Assembly: GCA_019009955.1 (NCBI GenBank)
Contig: CM032228.1
Span: 229,045,001-229,109,000, forward strand
DNA from: Riptortus pedestris
Taxonomy: Eukaryota > Arthropoda > Insecta > Hemiptera > Alydidae
Reading direction: 5' to 3'
DNA length: 64,000 bases
Part shown: positions 38,578 to 46,269 of the stretch, piece by piece
How positions within the stretch are numbered: position 1 is the stretch's first letter
How the letters are laid out: the number at the start of each line of letters is the position of its first letter
Notes under the pieces: model-generated
Seen by the model: only the letters and a program-made list of their open reading frames with translations
Database searches by the model: none
Told to the model about the DNA's origin: nothing
Made by a program: the position numbers and the translations under genes

Positions 38578-38583
38578 TATATA
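38578..38583. repeat. Polinton target-site duplication, left
   Basis: TATATA directly before the first TIR base; the same six bases follow the right TIR. Six bp is the known Polinton duplication length. Because the site is (AT)n, the exact boundary rests on where the TIRs stop matching. Confidence 0.8.
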
Positions 38584-39322
38584 AGTAGTAGGTGGGCCTA
38601 TATGGAGCAAACCCCTCTTCTAAGGTTAAATTCAACCATAATTCGATTTATTTTTTAAGGTCCCATTTAACCTTAAAAATTATTTCATTATTTTTTTCCA
38701 CGCCCCTCATTTATGGCTGGATGGTACCCTTTAGCAATATGATTTTTTAATATTAATTTATGGTTCCGATTATCCATAGATTAAAGGAATTTCTAAGGTT
38801 CTCGAGCAACCATAATTCTATTTATTTTTTAAGGTTCACCCGACCATTAAATAGACATCTATCTAAGGTCACTTTCAACCATTATTTGATTACTTACTTT
38901 AAGGTAACAACCCACCACAAACTAAAATTAAAATAAACCCCTCCTTCTTTATGGTGTCCATCAACCTTTATCATATTACTTACTTTATGCTCACACCCTC
39001 CATATATATTGATAACTTATTTTTAAGGTTCTACCCACCATTAATATTTTCCTAACTTATTACTTTCGGTATGGCCCGATCTAACCTTATTTTATATTTC
39101 TTTTTCAAATGTATTTTATGGTCCCTGTTAACTATTGTTTTATTTCTGATTTTTTGGATTTTTCTCCCACCCCTTCTTCTACTTATTTTAAGGTCCCATT
39201 TAACCTTAAAAATTAGTTCACTTATATTACAACCTATGCTTCAGTTTAACCTTAGCATAGTAATTTATCTTATGAGTCTAGAGTTCCATTAATTTAATTA
39301 TAAGTCTAGATATATTTTGTGG
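38584..39322 (+). repeat. Polinton left terminal inverted repeat
   Basis: Matches the reverse complement of 53100-53838 with few differences: one T-run length change near 38744, a G/A near 38732, and a cluster of mismatches in the last 40 bp. It contains an array of about 16 short palindromes (see findings). A 73-codon open frame at 39071-39292 recurs in the other TIR with one changed residue; it is Leu/Phe-rich low complexity and I do not call it a gene. Confidence 0.95.
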
Positions 39323-40158
39323 TTAACATCAACCTTACTTTAATTTATTGTCTTAATCTTTTTTAAGATTAAAACTAGCCTTAAAAATTATTTCTCTTAT
39401 ATTATTAGTTGGGGTCTATTTCTACCATAACTCTAACTGTTACTAAAAAAGTGCAAAAATACCCCTTACTCCCACTCTCCTTTTTTGCTCAACCTTACTT
39501 TGCTTTCCTTGTTATCTTACTACTTCTAGTAGATTCGAGATCTTTCTAGGAGTGTTCAACTCTAGCTTTTTAGAGTCGCTTTTAGCCTGACACTGACAAC
39601 CAGGCGTCTATAGCCATCGGTCAACAATTCCGGCTTTGATAACTTATTTATGTACGCAAAGTAAGGTGAGCGTGAGGTATTTTTGAGAATGCTTGGACGT
39701 CACTCAGTTACTCAGCATTGAAGCCAGGCTTGGAATGTAGTTAAGGGCCCATCACTACACACCGCACCAAGCTTGTACTGAGAACTGTATTCTCACATAG
39801 CTCTCATTGTTCCTTGTATATATACATCACCTAGCACACTCTACGCTAGACGAGAACTTACATTTTTCTACTCGTCCAATTACTATCACCATAGAGGTAA
39901 TATCAGTTGTTGTATTAACTATCAAATATATGACTTAGGTCAATCTCATGATACTATCCGTTTTGAGATAATGCACTTGGAAGAGCCTAAATAATCAGGT
40001 TTTTAACAATTATGGTTTAGCGATGTAGTAGCTCTATCTACTCTCCTACGTACGAACTATTGCAAGGTCACATGCCGCCGCCGCTCTGTGTTATCAAGCG
40101 AAATGATAAGGATATGACTCAATAGCTGTATACATTTTCCTCGTTCCTTTCCTATTCG
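39323..40158. other. Polinton left non-coding region
   Basis: About 840 bp between the TIR and the first gene. The palindromic TIR motif continues weakly to about 39430. The rest has no open frame I can support and could hold replication or packaging signals (inference). Confidence 0.5.
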
Positions 40159-40184
40159 ACTTTTAATAGATATTTATCCATTAA
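40159..40184 (-). terminator. 3' hairpin after the leftward gene cluster
   Basis: TTTTAATAGATA and TATCCATTAAAA around a TT loop: a 12-bp stem with one mismatch, about 14 nt past the stop of the coiled-coil gene. It shares the TTTTAATGG stem with the other gene-end hairpins of the element. Confidence 0.6.
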
Positions 40185-40197
40185 AAATCAATCATGA

Positions 40198-40635
40198 TTA
40201 TTTTTTAATTTTCGATATTTCATGTTCAAGTTGTTTTTTAGTAACGACATCATTTTCGTCCTTCCCCTCAGAAACAGTGACTATCCTTCGTTTATTGAAG
40301 CTTACATAATTTCTTGTTACCCTGATAGCTGACTTAAATTCATTCATATCCTTCTTCAAATCATTAATCGAATTATTGATTGAATTTATTCCTGCTGAAA
40401 ACGACTTCTTCATCTCGTTCGATAAGTCTGTAGCAATATCATTTTTCACTTGGTCAACTATTTTATCATTAACGCTAGTCAAAACATCTTGAAGCATTTT
40501 ATCATTAACAATTTCCGAAACCATTTCTTTCAACTTTGATTTATCTACTTCTGAAGGTGACTTTGAGCCTGATAATCCCGTCAAGTACCCTCCTGCCACA
40601 TCAAATAAAATAACGTTTCCAATATTCTCTGTCAT
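40198..40635 (-). CDS. Polinton coiled-coil protein, unknown function
   Basis: 145 residues. I do not recognise a catalytic domain. After a short N-terminal segment (residues 1-25) the protein is almost all charged helix: residues 30-110 follow a heptad-like pattern (DKIVDQVKNDIATDLSNEMK). The C-terminal part has FNKRRIVTVSEGKDENDVVT followed by KKQLEHEISK, a layout I recall from small virion-associated proteins of related elements; a fibre-like or structural role is a guess. The ATG lies inside the last 35 bp of the protease gene, in another frame, so the two are probably made from one leftward transcript. A 3' hairpin follows. It is the last gene before the left TIR. Confidence 0.7.
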   Translation of the reverse strand: MTENIGNVILFDVAGGYLTGLSGSKSPSEVDKSKLKEMVSEIVNDKMLQDVLTSVNDKIVDQVKNDIATDLSNEMKKSFSAGINSINNSINDLKKDMNEFKSAIRVTRNYVSFNKRRIVTVSEGKDENDVVTKKQLEHEISKIKK

Positions 40636-41044
40636 TCTTTATTTTATGAATAATTTTATCATATCCTCCGCCATCTGAGAGTTCCTTCAAAACGACAAGA
40701 CAAAGATGTCCACAAATCGGAGGGTCCTCTGCACGTTGTACTCCGTCATAATTATAATACATGTTCTCCTTTCCTAAGTAAGTAACAAGTTCCTTTGGTG
40801 GTGGGAGATTACCATATGAGTCAAAGTAGTACTTGGTGTTACCATTCTTAAAGTAGGCTGTCCAATGAGTACCAAGGCCATGTGCATTGTCTAAATTAAT
40901 GATACCACACTCCACATCCTTAGGCTTCAAAGGTAGCTCATCTCTCATAAAAACGCCCTTAAAATGTTTTATCTTTAACTGTTTCACGATGGATAAGATG
41001 TCAAAATTTGTTAATGGTTCTAATTTCTTCGAAATTAAATTTAC
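40601..41044 (-). CDS. Adenain-like cysteine protease, no ATG start
   Basis: Maturation protease of the adenovirus (C5) type, expected to cleave capsid precursors in the particle. Numbering from the GTG at 40987, the catalytic set is His41 (THWTAY), Asp56 (YYFDSYG), Gln84 and Cys92 (PPICGHLC), in the adenain order H, D/E, Q, C. Family similarity begins before the GTG (PLTNFDILSIVKQLK, from about 41011), and the first in-frame ATG (GVFMRDELP) is inside the domain, so the true N-terminus lies upstream. The frame is open to 41044, where it meets the end of the upstream gene in the -1 phase over the heptamer A_AAA_AAG. A frameshift fusion is therefore the simplest expression route. Alternatives are initiation at GTG or a lost start codon. 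It overlaps the next gene by 35 bp. Confidence 0.88.
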   Translation of the reverse strand, partial: VNLISKKLEPLTNFDILSIVKQLKIKHFKGVFMRDELPLKPKDVECGIINLDNAHGLGTHWTAYFKNGNTKYYFDSYGNLPPPKELVTYLGKENMYYNYDGVQRAEDPPICGHLCLVVLKELSDGGGYDKIIHKIKNDREYWKRYFI

Positions 41045-41499
41045 TTTTTTTTTGTATTTTTCTGTGGAGCCCGAGAACCCTTTTTAGATGTCTTTAAGCC
41101 AGAGCCCAGTTTAGCTTTGGCAATCGTCTCTTCTTCCAAGTTGTGCCTCTTCGTCTCTTCAAGTTGTGCTGCTTTATCCTTGGCATCGATGACTGACGTA
41201 GCGACTGCAGCACCGCCACCCAGCAAAGCTCCTAATGCTCCCAGCCCTGCAAATACTAATGGTAAGAAGCCTCCAGATTTGAAGTTCTCGTTCAGCTGCT
41301 TATATGTCAGCCTAACTCTTGCACTTTTACCATCTTTACCATTCTTCTCGATCTTGTTGATCTGCGTCTGGGTTAGTTTAATAGGTTCACTCCCTTTTTC
41401 GACTTGTATGGTTACTTCTGATTTCTTCTTGAAAGCAGTTTTAATTTTGTCCGCTTGTGAGGGACTAATTTTAATTTTATATGTTTGATACTCTGTCAT
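41041..41499 (-). CDS. Small membrane-active virion protein candidate (pX/pVI-like)
   Basis: 152 residues. Lysine-rich N-terminal half with a repeat-like layout (IKLTQTQINKIEKNGKDGKS, then ARVRLTYKQLNENFKSGG). A glycine/alanine-rich hydrophobic stretch at residues 76-105 (FLPLVFAGLGALGALLGGGA) is followed by a highly basic tail. Similar proteins occur in adintoviruses and Polintons and have been compared with the membrane-active or core proteins of adenovirus; that comparison is from memory. The ATG is preceded by AATTAATAA. The gene ends in a nine-A run plus G directly before TAA, an in-phase slippery site leading into the protease frame. It is divergent from the 81-residue gene over 46 bp. 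Confidence 0.75.
   Translation of the reverse strand: MTEYQTYKIKISPSQADKIKTAFKKKSEVTIQVEKGSEPIKLTQTQINKIEKNGKDGKSARVRLTYKQLNENFKSGGFLPLVFAGLGALGALLGGGAAVATSVIDAKDKAAQLEETKRHNLEEETIAKAKLGSGLKTSKKGSRAPQKNTKKK
41044..41050 (-). promoter_or_regulatory. Candidate -1 ribosomal frameshift site
   Basis: In the frame of the upstream gene the codons read AAA AAG TAA, preceded by A, giving the canonical heptamer A_AAA_AAG directly before the stop. Slipping back one base enters the protease frame, which is open from here and has no ATG of its own before the catalytic domain. I did not find an obvious downstream pseudoknot by eye. Confidence 0.5.
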
Positions 41500-41545
41500 T
41501 TATTAATTGTGAAAAAATAAATAAAATATTTCAGTAAATAAAGCA
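41500..41545. promoter_or_regulatory. Divergent promoter region
   Basis: 46 bp between two start codons, A/T only apart from a few bases. Leftward it reads CACAATTAATAA up to the ATG; rightward CAGTAAATAAAGCA up to the ATG. Both match the TAATAAA-type start motif of the element. Confidence 0.55.
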
Positions 41546-41791
41546 ATGGAGTGTAAAAGTACTGAGCATTTAAATAAACTTCTTGAGCAATTAAGCTCTG
41601 AAACTATTGATGAAATTTTAGAAAGTATTAGGGTAGCGCCAAATGACAAGTGCTGCTTCCTTTTGCCTGCGCCTAAAAACACACAAGAAGCTGAAGCTAT
41701 GGAAGCGTTTCGTAGGACTTTAGATGAATTGGATGAAGTTTGTGGGGATCCGACTACATTTCCAAAATTATTTCCTTTCCTCCGTGACTAA
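41546..41791 (+). CDS. Small acidic protein, unknown function
   Basis: 81 residues, not recognised. Strongly acidic helical N-terminal half (HLNKLLEQLSSETIDEILES), a CC pair and Pro-rich turn (CCFLLPAPKN), then another acidic helix (EAMEAFRRTLDELDEVCGD). No signal peptide or membrane segment. It starts at an ATG preceded by a TAAATAAA motif and is followed 13 bp after its stop by a perfect 12-bp hairpin shared with the convergent gene. Its codon use and flanking motifs match its neighbours, which supports a real gene. Confidence 0.65.
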   Translation: MECKSTEHLNKLLEQLSSETIDEILESIRVAPNDKCCFLLPAPKNTQEAEAMEAFRRTLDELDEVCGDPTTFPKLFPFLRD

Positions 41792-41804
41792 TTCTTCTTA
41801 TACA

Positions 41805-41832
41805 TTTTTAATGGTTTTTGAACCATTAAAAA
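41805..41832. terminator. Bidirectional 3' hairpin
   Basis: Perfect 12-bp stem TTTTTAATGGTT / AACCATTAAAAA with loop TTTG, lying between the convergent stops at 41791 and 41858. Confidence 0.75.
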
Positions 41833-41857
41833 CACGAATAACCTCTAAACTAGGTAT

Positions 41858-42544
41858 TTACTTGTAACCTTTTATACTACGAAGGAGAGCCTCCTCGAGT
41901 TCTTTCTTAGCTTGAGATCTACCTTCTTCAATTAATGACATCCTCACGTTGTTCTGGAGGTCAGCCGAACCTTTCTTCACTCTAAATTCGCTCAAGATCC
42001 TTTCTTTCAGGGAGTCATAGTTACTCCTTTCTTGTTCAATGCTACAGAACTCTTCTTCGTTTACACACCCGTCAGCAATAGCCTTACTATATTTTTCTTC
42101 AATTGAGTCAAGTTTAGCCTTAGCCAATAGCTCGATAGCGGCATGTTTGTTTATCTTGTTTACGATATGGTTACCTGAACCCCTTAATATGGCCGCACCA
42201 GCTGTCATCCCTAAAGATAAAGGTACACCAATAGGTAACAGCGCCGGAAAGGCTACTCCTGCTGCTCCTGAACCTATTTCTCCAATTGTTAGGAAGCATT
42301 CAACACCAAATATTGCATGTTTAAGCTTGAGGTACTTCTTCTTCAGTGCACTTCTGTTCTTCCTTTCATCGTCCAAGTATTTGTAACTCATCATTATCTT
42401 GTTAATCCTGTAGTTGTTGGCATTAAAGTCTGGCATATCCAATTTAGGATATAAACATTCTTGAAAAGTTTTATAAAAGACCGAGTCTTCAACCGGTGCA
42501 GATGGTTTCGGGTCCTCTTCGTACCCAATTTTTTGTTCAGTCAT
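41858..42544 (-). CDS. Polinton two-transmembrane protein, unknown function
   Basis: 228 residues. A soluble N-terminal region (1-70) with acidic and proline-rich start is followed by a central hydrophobic pair, residues 76-99 (VECFLTIGEIGSGAAGVAF) and 100-121 (ALLPIGVPLSLGMTAGAAIL). A long charged helical tail (130-228) has the pattern AKAKLDSIEEKYSKAIADG and RSNYDSLKERILSEF. I recall proteins of this layout as common uncharacterised genes in animal Polintons and adintoviruses; a role in the virion or in membrane remodelling is a guess. TTGAATTAATAAAG lies about 25 nt upstream of the ATG. Divergent from the major capsid gene, convergent with the 81-residue gene. Confidence 0.75.
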   Translation of the reverse strand: MTEQKIGYEEDPKPSAPVEDSVFYKTFQECLYPKLDMPDFNANNYRINKIMMSYKYLDDERKNRSALKKKYLKLKHAIFGVECFLTIGEIGSGAAGVAFPALLPIGVPLSLGMTAGAAILRGSGNHIVNKINKHAAIELLAKAKLDSIEEKYSKAIADGCVNEEEFCSIEQERSNYDSLKERILSEFRVKKGSADLQNNVRMSLIEEGRSQAKKELEEALLRSIKGYK

Positions 42545-42673
42545 TCTTGATCACTATATCTCTCTTTATTAATTCAATTATTTATTGAATTTTTAATTTA
42601 GAGTTTTTTATTTAAATATTTATTGAAATTATTAAAATAATACAATTAATAAAGGATTTGAAAACTATTTAAA
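42545..42673. promoter_or_regulatory. Divergent promoter region of the major capsid gene
   Basis: 129 bp of A/T-rich DNA. Rightward, CAATTAATAAAGG ends about 20 nt before the capsid ATG; leftward, GAATTAATAAAGAG lies about 25 nt before the other ATG. These are near-identical boxes facing opposite ways. Confidence 0.6.
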
Positions 42674-43867
42674 ATGGATTATACAAAGTATTACACCGAT
42701 ATTGAGAAAGAGCAGTTTAAGCACTTTTTCCCTTCAAATAGCACGGAACTGAACCTCAATCGGGAGAACCAGAAAATAGAGTTTTTAATTGATGTTGGGG
42801 ACAATTTCGTAGCTTCAAAATTCCAGTACTTCATTGCAGGTGTTGTAGCATCGACAGACACAGCTCATCCTTACGGGGCCAATTCTGATGTTAAATTGGT
42901 TGATAATTTCATCCCTCACTTATTCCAAAAGGTTGAAGTAAAGAAACATAACAAAATGATTGATTACATCGACCACCCAGGGGTCCTGAGCACTGTCAAA
43001 GGTACTTTAACCTACTCTAAAGACGAAGCTGTAGGGAAAGGAAATGGCGGGTTCGAATCACAAGTCAAACACGGCAAGTTCTTCGCTGTGGGTAACCTTT
43101 CCGATTTAGGATTGGGCTTCTTTGAAGATGTAAAACTTCCCATTTACAAAGGAGGGTTCTTAATAACCTTTCTTCGTGCTTCTGATAATGATGCTGTATT
43201 TAGGATGAAGAACGATGTTCCTGTGGGTAAAATAACTATTACTGATTTCATAATCAGAGTCCCCGTCATAGAGTTCAGCGCTACAACAAAAATTGAACTA
43301 GTCAATGAGTTAACCAAATTTGGATCCCAACCATTCAACTTTCGCAAGTGGGAATGCATAGAGAAGAGAGGGCTGAGCGGAACCACTTTCTCATTTGATA
43401 TAACCAATATTTACAGGAATGTCGACAAACCCAAATTCGTGGTTGCGGCGTTCCAAACTAACAGAGCAAACGATCAACTTAAGGATATTTCAAAATTTGA
43501 CCACGCAAACGTCAGAAACATCCGGGTTAAAATTAATGATACCTTCTACCCTGAAGAGTTACTCAATCTTGATATCAATGAAGGTAATTACGCAATAATG
43601 TACGAAATGTACCAAGACTTTAAAAGGATGTACAACTCTAAATCTGAAAATGTTTACTACAACCCCTCTGACTTCATCAAAAATAGACCAATGTATGTCT
43701 TTAACGTTAGTAAGGGCCCTAAAAATATATCACAAAGCAGAAATAATGTTATTATTAACTTTGACTTTAACTCACCTCCTCCTCCAAATACGACTCTCTA
43801 CATCGTGATTGTTTCTATGCAATCTTTGGTATACGACGTCGTAAGGAACAACATTGAAGAAGCTTAA
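42674..43867 (+). CDS. MCP: Major capsid protein, double jelly roll (hexon-like)
   Basis: 397 residues. Forms the icosahedral shell of the particles Polintons are predicted to make. The N-terminal part (DYTKYYTDIEKEQFKHFFPS) leads into the first jelly roll (VGDNFVASKFQYFIAGVVAS; QKVEVKKHNKMIDYI). The second jelly roll starts about residue 218 (FNFRKWECIEKRG), with the conserved-looking PKFVVAAFQTNRAND, then LLNLDINEGNYAIMYEMYQD, and a C-terminal strand region to residue 397. The frame is fully open. It lies between the membrane protein and the phospholipase gene, as structural genes cluster in this group. The stop is followed by a 13-bp hairpin. I assign it by pattern and gene context; fold prediction was not run. 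Confidence 0.9.
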   Translation: MDYTKYYTDIEKEQFKHFFPSNSTELNLNRENQKIEFLIDVGDNFVASKFQYFIAGVVASTDTAHPYGANSDVKLVDNFIPHLFQKVEVKKHNKMIDYIDHPGVLSTVKGTLTYSKDEAVGKGNGGFESQVKHGKFFAVGNLSDLGLGFFEDVKLPIYKGGFLITFLRASDNDAVFRMKNDVPVGKITITDFIIRVPVIEFSATTKIELVNELTKFGSQPFNFRKWECIEKRGLSGTTFSFDITNIYRNVDKPKFVVAAFQTNRANDQLKDISKFDHANVRNIRVKINDTFYPEELLNLDINEGNYAIMYEMYQDFKRMYNSKSENVYYNPSDFIKNRPMYVFNVSKGPKNISQSRNNVIINFDFNSPPPPNTTLYIVIVSMQSLVYDVVRNNIEEA

Positions 43868-43890
43868 ATTGGTTGCTGTGTGTCATTTAA

Positions 43891-43920
43891 AATTTTAATG
43901 CTTTTTGAAGCATTAAAATT
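43891..43920. terminator. Bidirectional 3' hairpin
   Basis: Perfect 13-bp stem AATTTTAATGCTT / AAGCATTAAAATT with loop TTTG between the convergent stops of the major capsid gene (43867) and the phospholipase gene (43946). Confidence 0.75.
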
Positions 43921-43945
43921 AATCATTAGTATCGAACATTAAAAA

Positions 43946-45466
43946 TTAGAAAAACATTGAATCACTCTCCAAATCTAGACCCATTCCTAGGTGTCTCTTC
44001 GCCTTCATAATATTTGTTGTAACGTAAGCAGCAACCCTTTCATCTAAGCCAGTATCCTTTGATTTGACCCTCTCCCAAGCTGCGTGTTCAAGGACTTCGT
44101 CAGCTTTGTGTCGTTCCTTTACAGATTTGTGATCCCTGTAAAATATGTCGTGTTCCTGAGCGGCTGCGTCCAGCTTATTAACGGGCTTATCTCCACGTTG
44201 AAGCCTCTTTTCAAGCTTTGTGAAGGGTCCAAGATAGTTGTAACCCGGCCAGTGCATTTCTGGAAGAGGTATATTATTTAACATATCATTTAGGAGACTT
44301 CCTCCAACCTTTTCATCGCTCAACACCGATTTTGGTAAAGAACAGACTATTCTGATAAGGTACTCGGTCCCTTTCTCGCCGTCAACCTTTTCTTCCAACA
44401 AGTTCGTAATAAACCTCAATACACCAATTTTTTCATTGTGAAAGTTATTGTTTCCAGCATGCTCGGCAGCCTTGATTAAGCATAATCGATTTATAAGTTC
44501 ATTCAAGTTGTTTATGTACATAACCGACTTATTATTGTATTCAATCAGTCCTGACCCAGAGACTACCCCGCTTCCTCCAACTTTGTTGTCCTCATAAATT
44601 TTCTTCACTAACCGTTTATACTTTCTGGACTGTGGTGCTTTGGGCTTATTTGTGGATGAGTCGTTTTTCTGGTAGAATGCCGACCCTTTAACTAACATCT
44701 CTCTGTAGTTGTTCAAGTCTTCATCAGTAAATAACCTATTAATCCCACCTTCATACAAACCGCTTGAGTCTTGGGTTAGTAATCTCCACAAACCTTTTGT
44801 ACCTTTATACTTCTTACCATCCATTATTAAATCGTCATGCTCAATATCTACTCTTTTGTTCCCCAACTTAAATTCACTTTCTTCTTCGTCCCATTTTAGA
44901 CCATAATGTTTATCAGATATTTTTGGTAGAAAAACAGCCCCTATGGGACCAATAATCTTACTTTTAATGTAATCTATTGGAGGCTCTTCGAAGACTGAGG
45001 AAGCAGTGGTGTCTAAGTCGTCTCCATCTCCAGAATAACTATCTTCTTCAACTACAAATTTAACGTTCTTTTGAGGTTTGCTCCCAAATGGCGTACTTTT
45101 GCCTTTAGGCATGAAGACTCCTGGAGTTTCAAATAACCTTTTCTCGAAAGATGTTTCTGGTTCAGAAGGTGGTATATCCATGTCGGCAATATTTCTTGTA
45201 AACGGGACGAGGTCAGTGATAAGGGTCTTATTTTGCTCTAAAACATTTTTGATATTTGTATCTACTTGACCAAGTTTGTCACTTATGGTTTCATCTACTT
45301 TCTCTAGAGCTTCAGTGATTGGTCTATATTCTTTAACCCTGCCTTCTTCCTCTTCCTTCTTTTGCTTAGCAATCTTTTTATATTTCTGGAGTAGTTCTTG
45401 CTCTATTTTCTTTAACTCTTTGGCCTTTTGAGGCGTAATATTTGTACGTTGTGTGTGTTTGTCCAT
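43946..45466 (-). CDS. Virion protein with C-terminal parvovirus-type phospholipase A2 domain
   Basis: 506 residues. Residues 8-60 form a charged coiled coil; 60-165 are acidic and low in structure. Residues about 165-295 (IIGPIGAVFLPKISDKHYGL, then KYKGTKGLWRLLTQ) resemble the uncharacterised domain I recall as DUF8207. Residues 405-495 match the phospholipase A2 domain of parvovirus VP1: calcium-binding loop GYNYLGP (408-414), catalytic pair in LDAAAQEHDIFY (His439-Asp440), and a following Asp456 in ADEVL. In parvoviruses this enzyme breaches the endosomal membrane during entry; a similar role here is inference. The catalytic residues are all present and the frame is open. The ATG is preceded by CAAGTAATAA. 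Transcribed with the ATPase upstream and convergent with the major capsid gene. Confidence 0.85.
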   Translation of the reverse strand: MDKHTQRTNITPQKAKELKKIEQELLQKYKKIAKQKKEEEEGRVKEYRPITEALEKVDETISDKLGQVDTNIKNVLEQNKTLITDLVPFTRNIADMDIPPSEPETSFEKRLFETPGVFMPKGKSTPFGSKPQKNVKFVVEEDSYSGDGDDLDTTASSVFEEPPIDYIKSKIIGPIGAVFLPKISDKHYGLKWDEEESEFKLGNKRVDIEHDDLIMDGKKYKGTKGLWRLLTQDSSGLYEGGINRLFTDEDLNNYREMLVKGSAFYQKNDSSTNKPKAPQSRKYKRLVKKIYEDNKVGGSGVVSGSGLIEYNNKSVMYINNLNELINRLCLIKAAEHAGNNNFHNEKIGVLRFITNLLEEKVDGEKGTEYLIRIVCSLPKSVLSDEKVGGSLLNDMLNNIPLPEMHWPGYNYLGPFTKLEKRLQRGDKPVNKLDAAAQEHDIFYRDHKSVKERHKADEVLEHAAWERVKSKDTGLDERVAAYVTTNIMKAKRHLGMGLDLESDSMFF

Positions 45467-45479
45467 TTATTACTTGTAA

Positions 45480-45545
45480 AATGTTAAAAAATTTAGTTTG
45501 AGTTTACTTCAGTTTAGTTTGAGTTTACTTCAGTTCAGTTCGAGT
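45480..45545. repeat. Short direct repeats between ATPase and phospholipase genes
   Basis: AGTTTGAGTTTACTTC occurs twice in 21-bp register, followed by shorter GTTCAGTTCGAGTTC copies. It overlaps the end of the shifted ATPase tail. Confidence 0.7.
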
Positions 45546-45660
45546 TCGGGATCAAACTCTTCCCCAACTTACATTTATACTTTCCGGAGTTAGGCTTTTT
45601 GGTCAAATCAATACTTAAGAAACCATAATTCTCATTGAATAACTCACTGCAACAGTCCAC
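45535..45660 (-). pseudogene. ATPase C-terminal tail in the +1 frame
   Basis: Directly past the ATPase stop, the +1 frame stays open for about 38 codons to a TGA at 45535-45537. It reads like a normal ATPase ending (ELFNENYGFLSIDLTK). Both frames are open together only between about 45690 and 45646, so the shift lies there. Confidence 0.65.
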
Positions 45661-46255
45661 GAAATTCTTTGAAGTTTTGAAAATCACTCCCTACAAAATC
45701 ATCGTATATCATATTCAAGTAATGGTTGTTCTGTTTAAAGATGCACAACATATTAACATTATTCCTAATAAACTGACGGTCAGCTTTACTGTAACATTGT
45801 GTCAGATAAATACAAGAGATATTCTTATGGCGACCCATCATAAAGTACCTGTGAATCTCCTTTTGGTTCTCCTTCAAACAATCGTCAAATATTATTAGGG
45901 AGTTAGGTTCACAATCGTCTACGGTTATCATATCTTCAAAATCGTTGTTGAAGTATGCAACAGTCTCACCAATCTTGTCTTCTACGCCATCAAAAATAGC
46001 TTTCATATCCGAGTATATCTTTTGATCAATCGTTTTGCTGAACACATAAAGCTTCTTGTAAGGTAACCAGTCTCTATAAATAAAATTGCAAAGTAGTGTG
46101 GTTTTGCCGCAGCCTGAAGGGCCTACTATAAGTGCTCTTAAAGGATGGGGGATGATGTCATTACAAGTTTCAACAACGTTGTGGTAAACAACAATGTCAA
46201 ACTTCTCTCTGTCTTTTCTTTTAGAATTAGTTTTCCCTTTTAATAAAGAAGTCAT
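45644..46255 (-). CDS. Genome-packaging ATPase (FtsK/A32-like), C-terminus frameshifted
   Basis: 203 residues in the open frame. Pumps DNA into capsids in related viruses. Walker A is GPSGCGKTT at residues 45-53, Walker B LIIFDD at 120-125, and a conserved YLTQ (Gln153) follows, as in the A32/FtsK-HerA group. After the last helix (NHYLNMIYDDFVGSDFQNF) the frame stops at 45644, while a plausible continuation runs in the +1 frame to 45535. This is either a single-base mutation (or an assembly error) or, less likely, a +1 recoding site at TTT CGT. All catalytic motifs are before the break. The ATG is preceded by CAACTAATAA. Divergent from the minor capsid gene over only 14 bp. Confidence 0.88.
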   Translation of the reverse strand: MTSLLKGKTNSKRKDREKFDIVVYHNVVETCNDIIPHPLRALIVGPSGCGKTTLLCNFIYRDWLPYKKLYVFSKTIDQKIYSDMKAIFDGVEDKIGETVAYFNNDFEDMITVDDCEPNSLIIFDDCLKENQKEIHRYFMMGRHKNISCIYLTQCYSKADRQFIRNNVNMLCIFKQNNHYLNMIYDDFVGSDFQNFKEFRGLLQ

Positions 46256-46269
46256 TTATTAGTTGAAAA
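46256..46269. promoter_or_regulatory. Fourteen-base divergent start region
   Basis: Only 14 bp separate the ATPase and minor capsid ATGs. Rightward promoter sequence must lie inside the ATPase coding start, where TTTTAATAAAGAAG (46239-46252) fits the TAATAAA motif. Confidence 0.5.

Noticed and set aside
39071..39292. 73-codon hydrophobic open frame, repeated at 53129-53350
   Set aside because: It is duplicated only because it lies in the TIRs, overlaps the palindrome array and has a low-complexity Leu/Phe/Ile composition; no start motif or 3' hairpin frames it.
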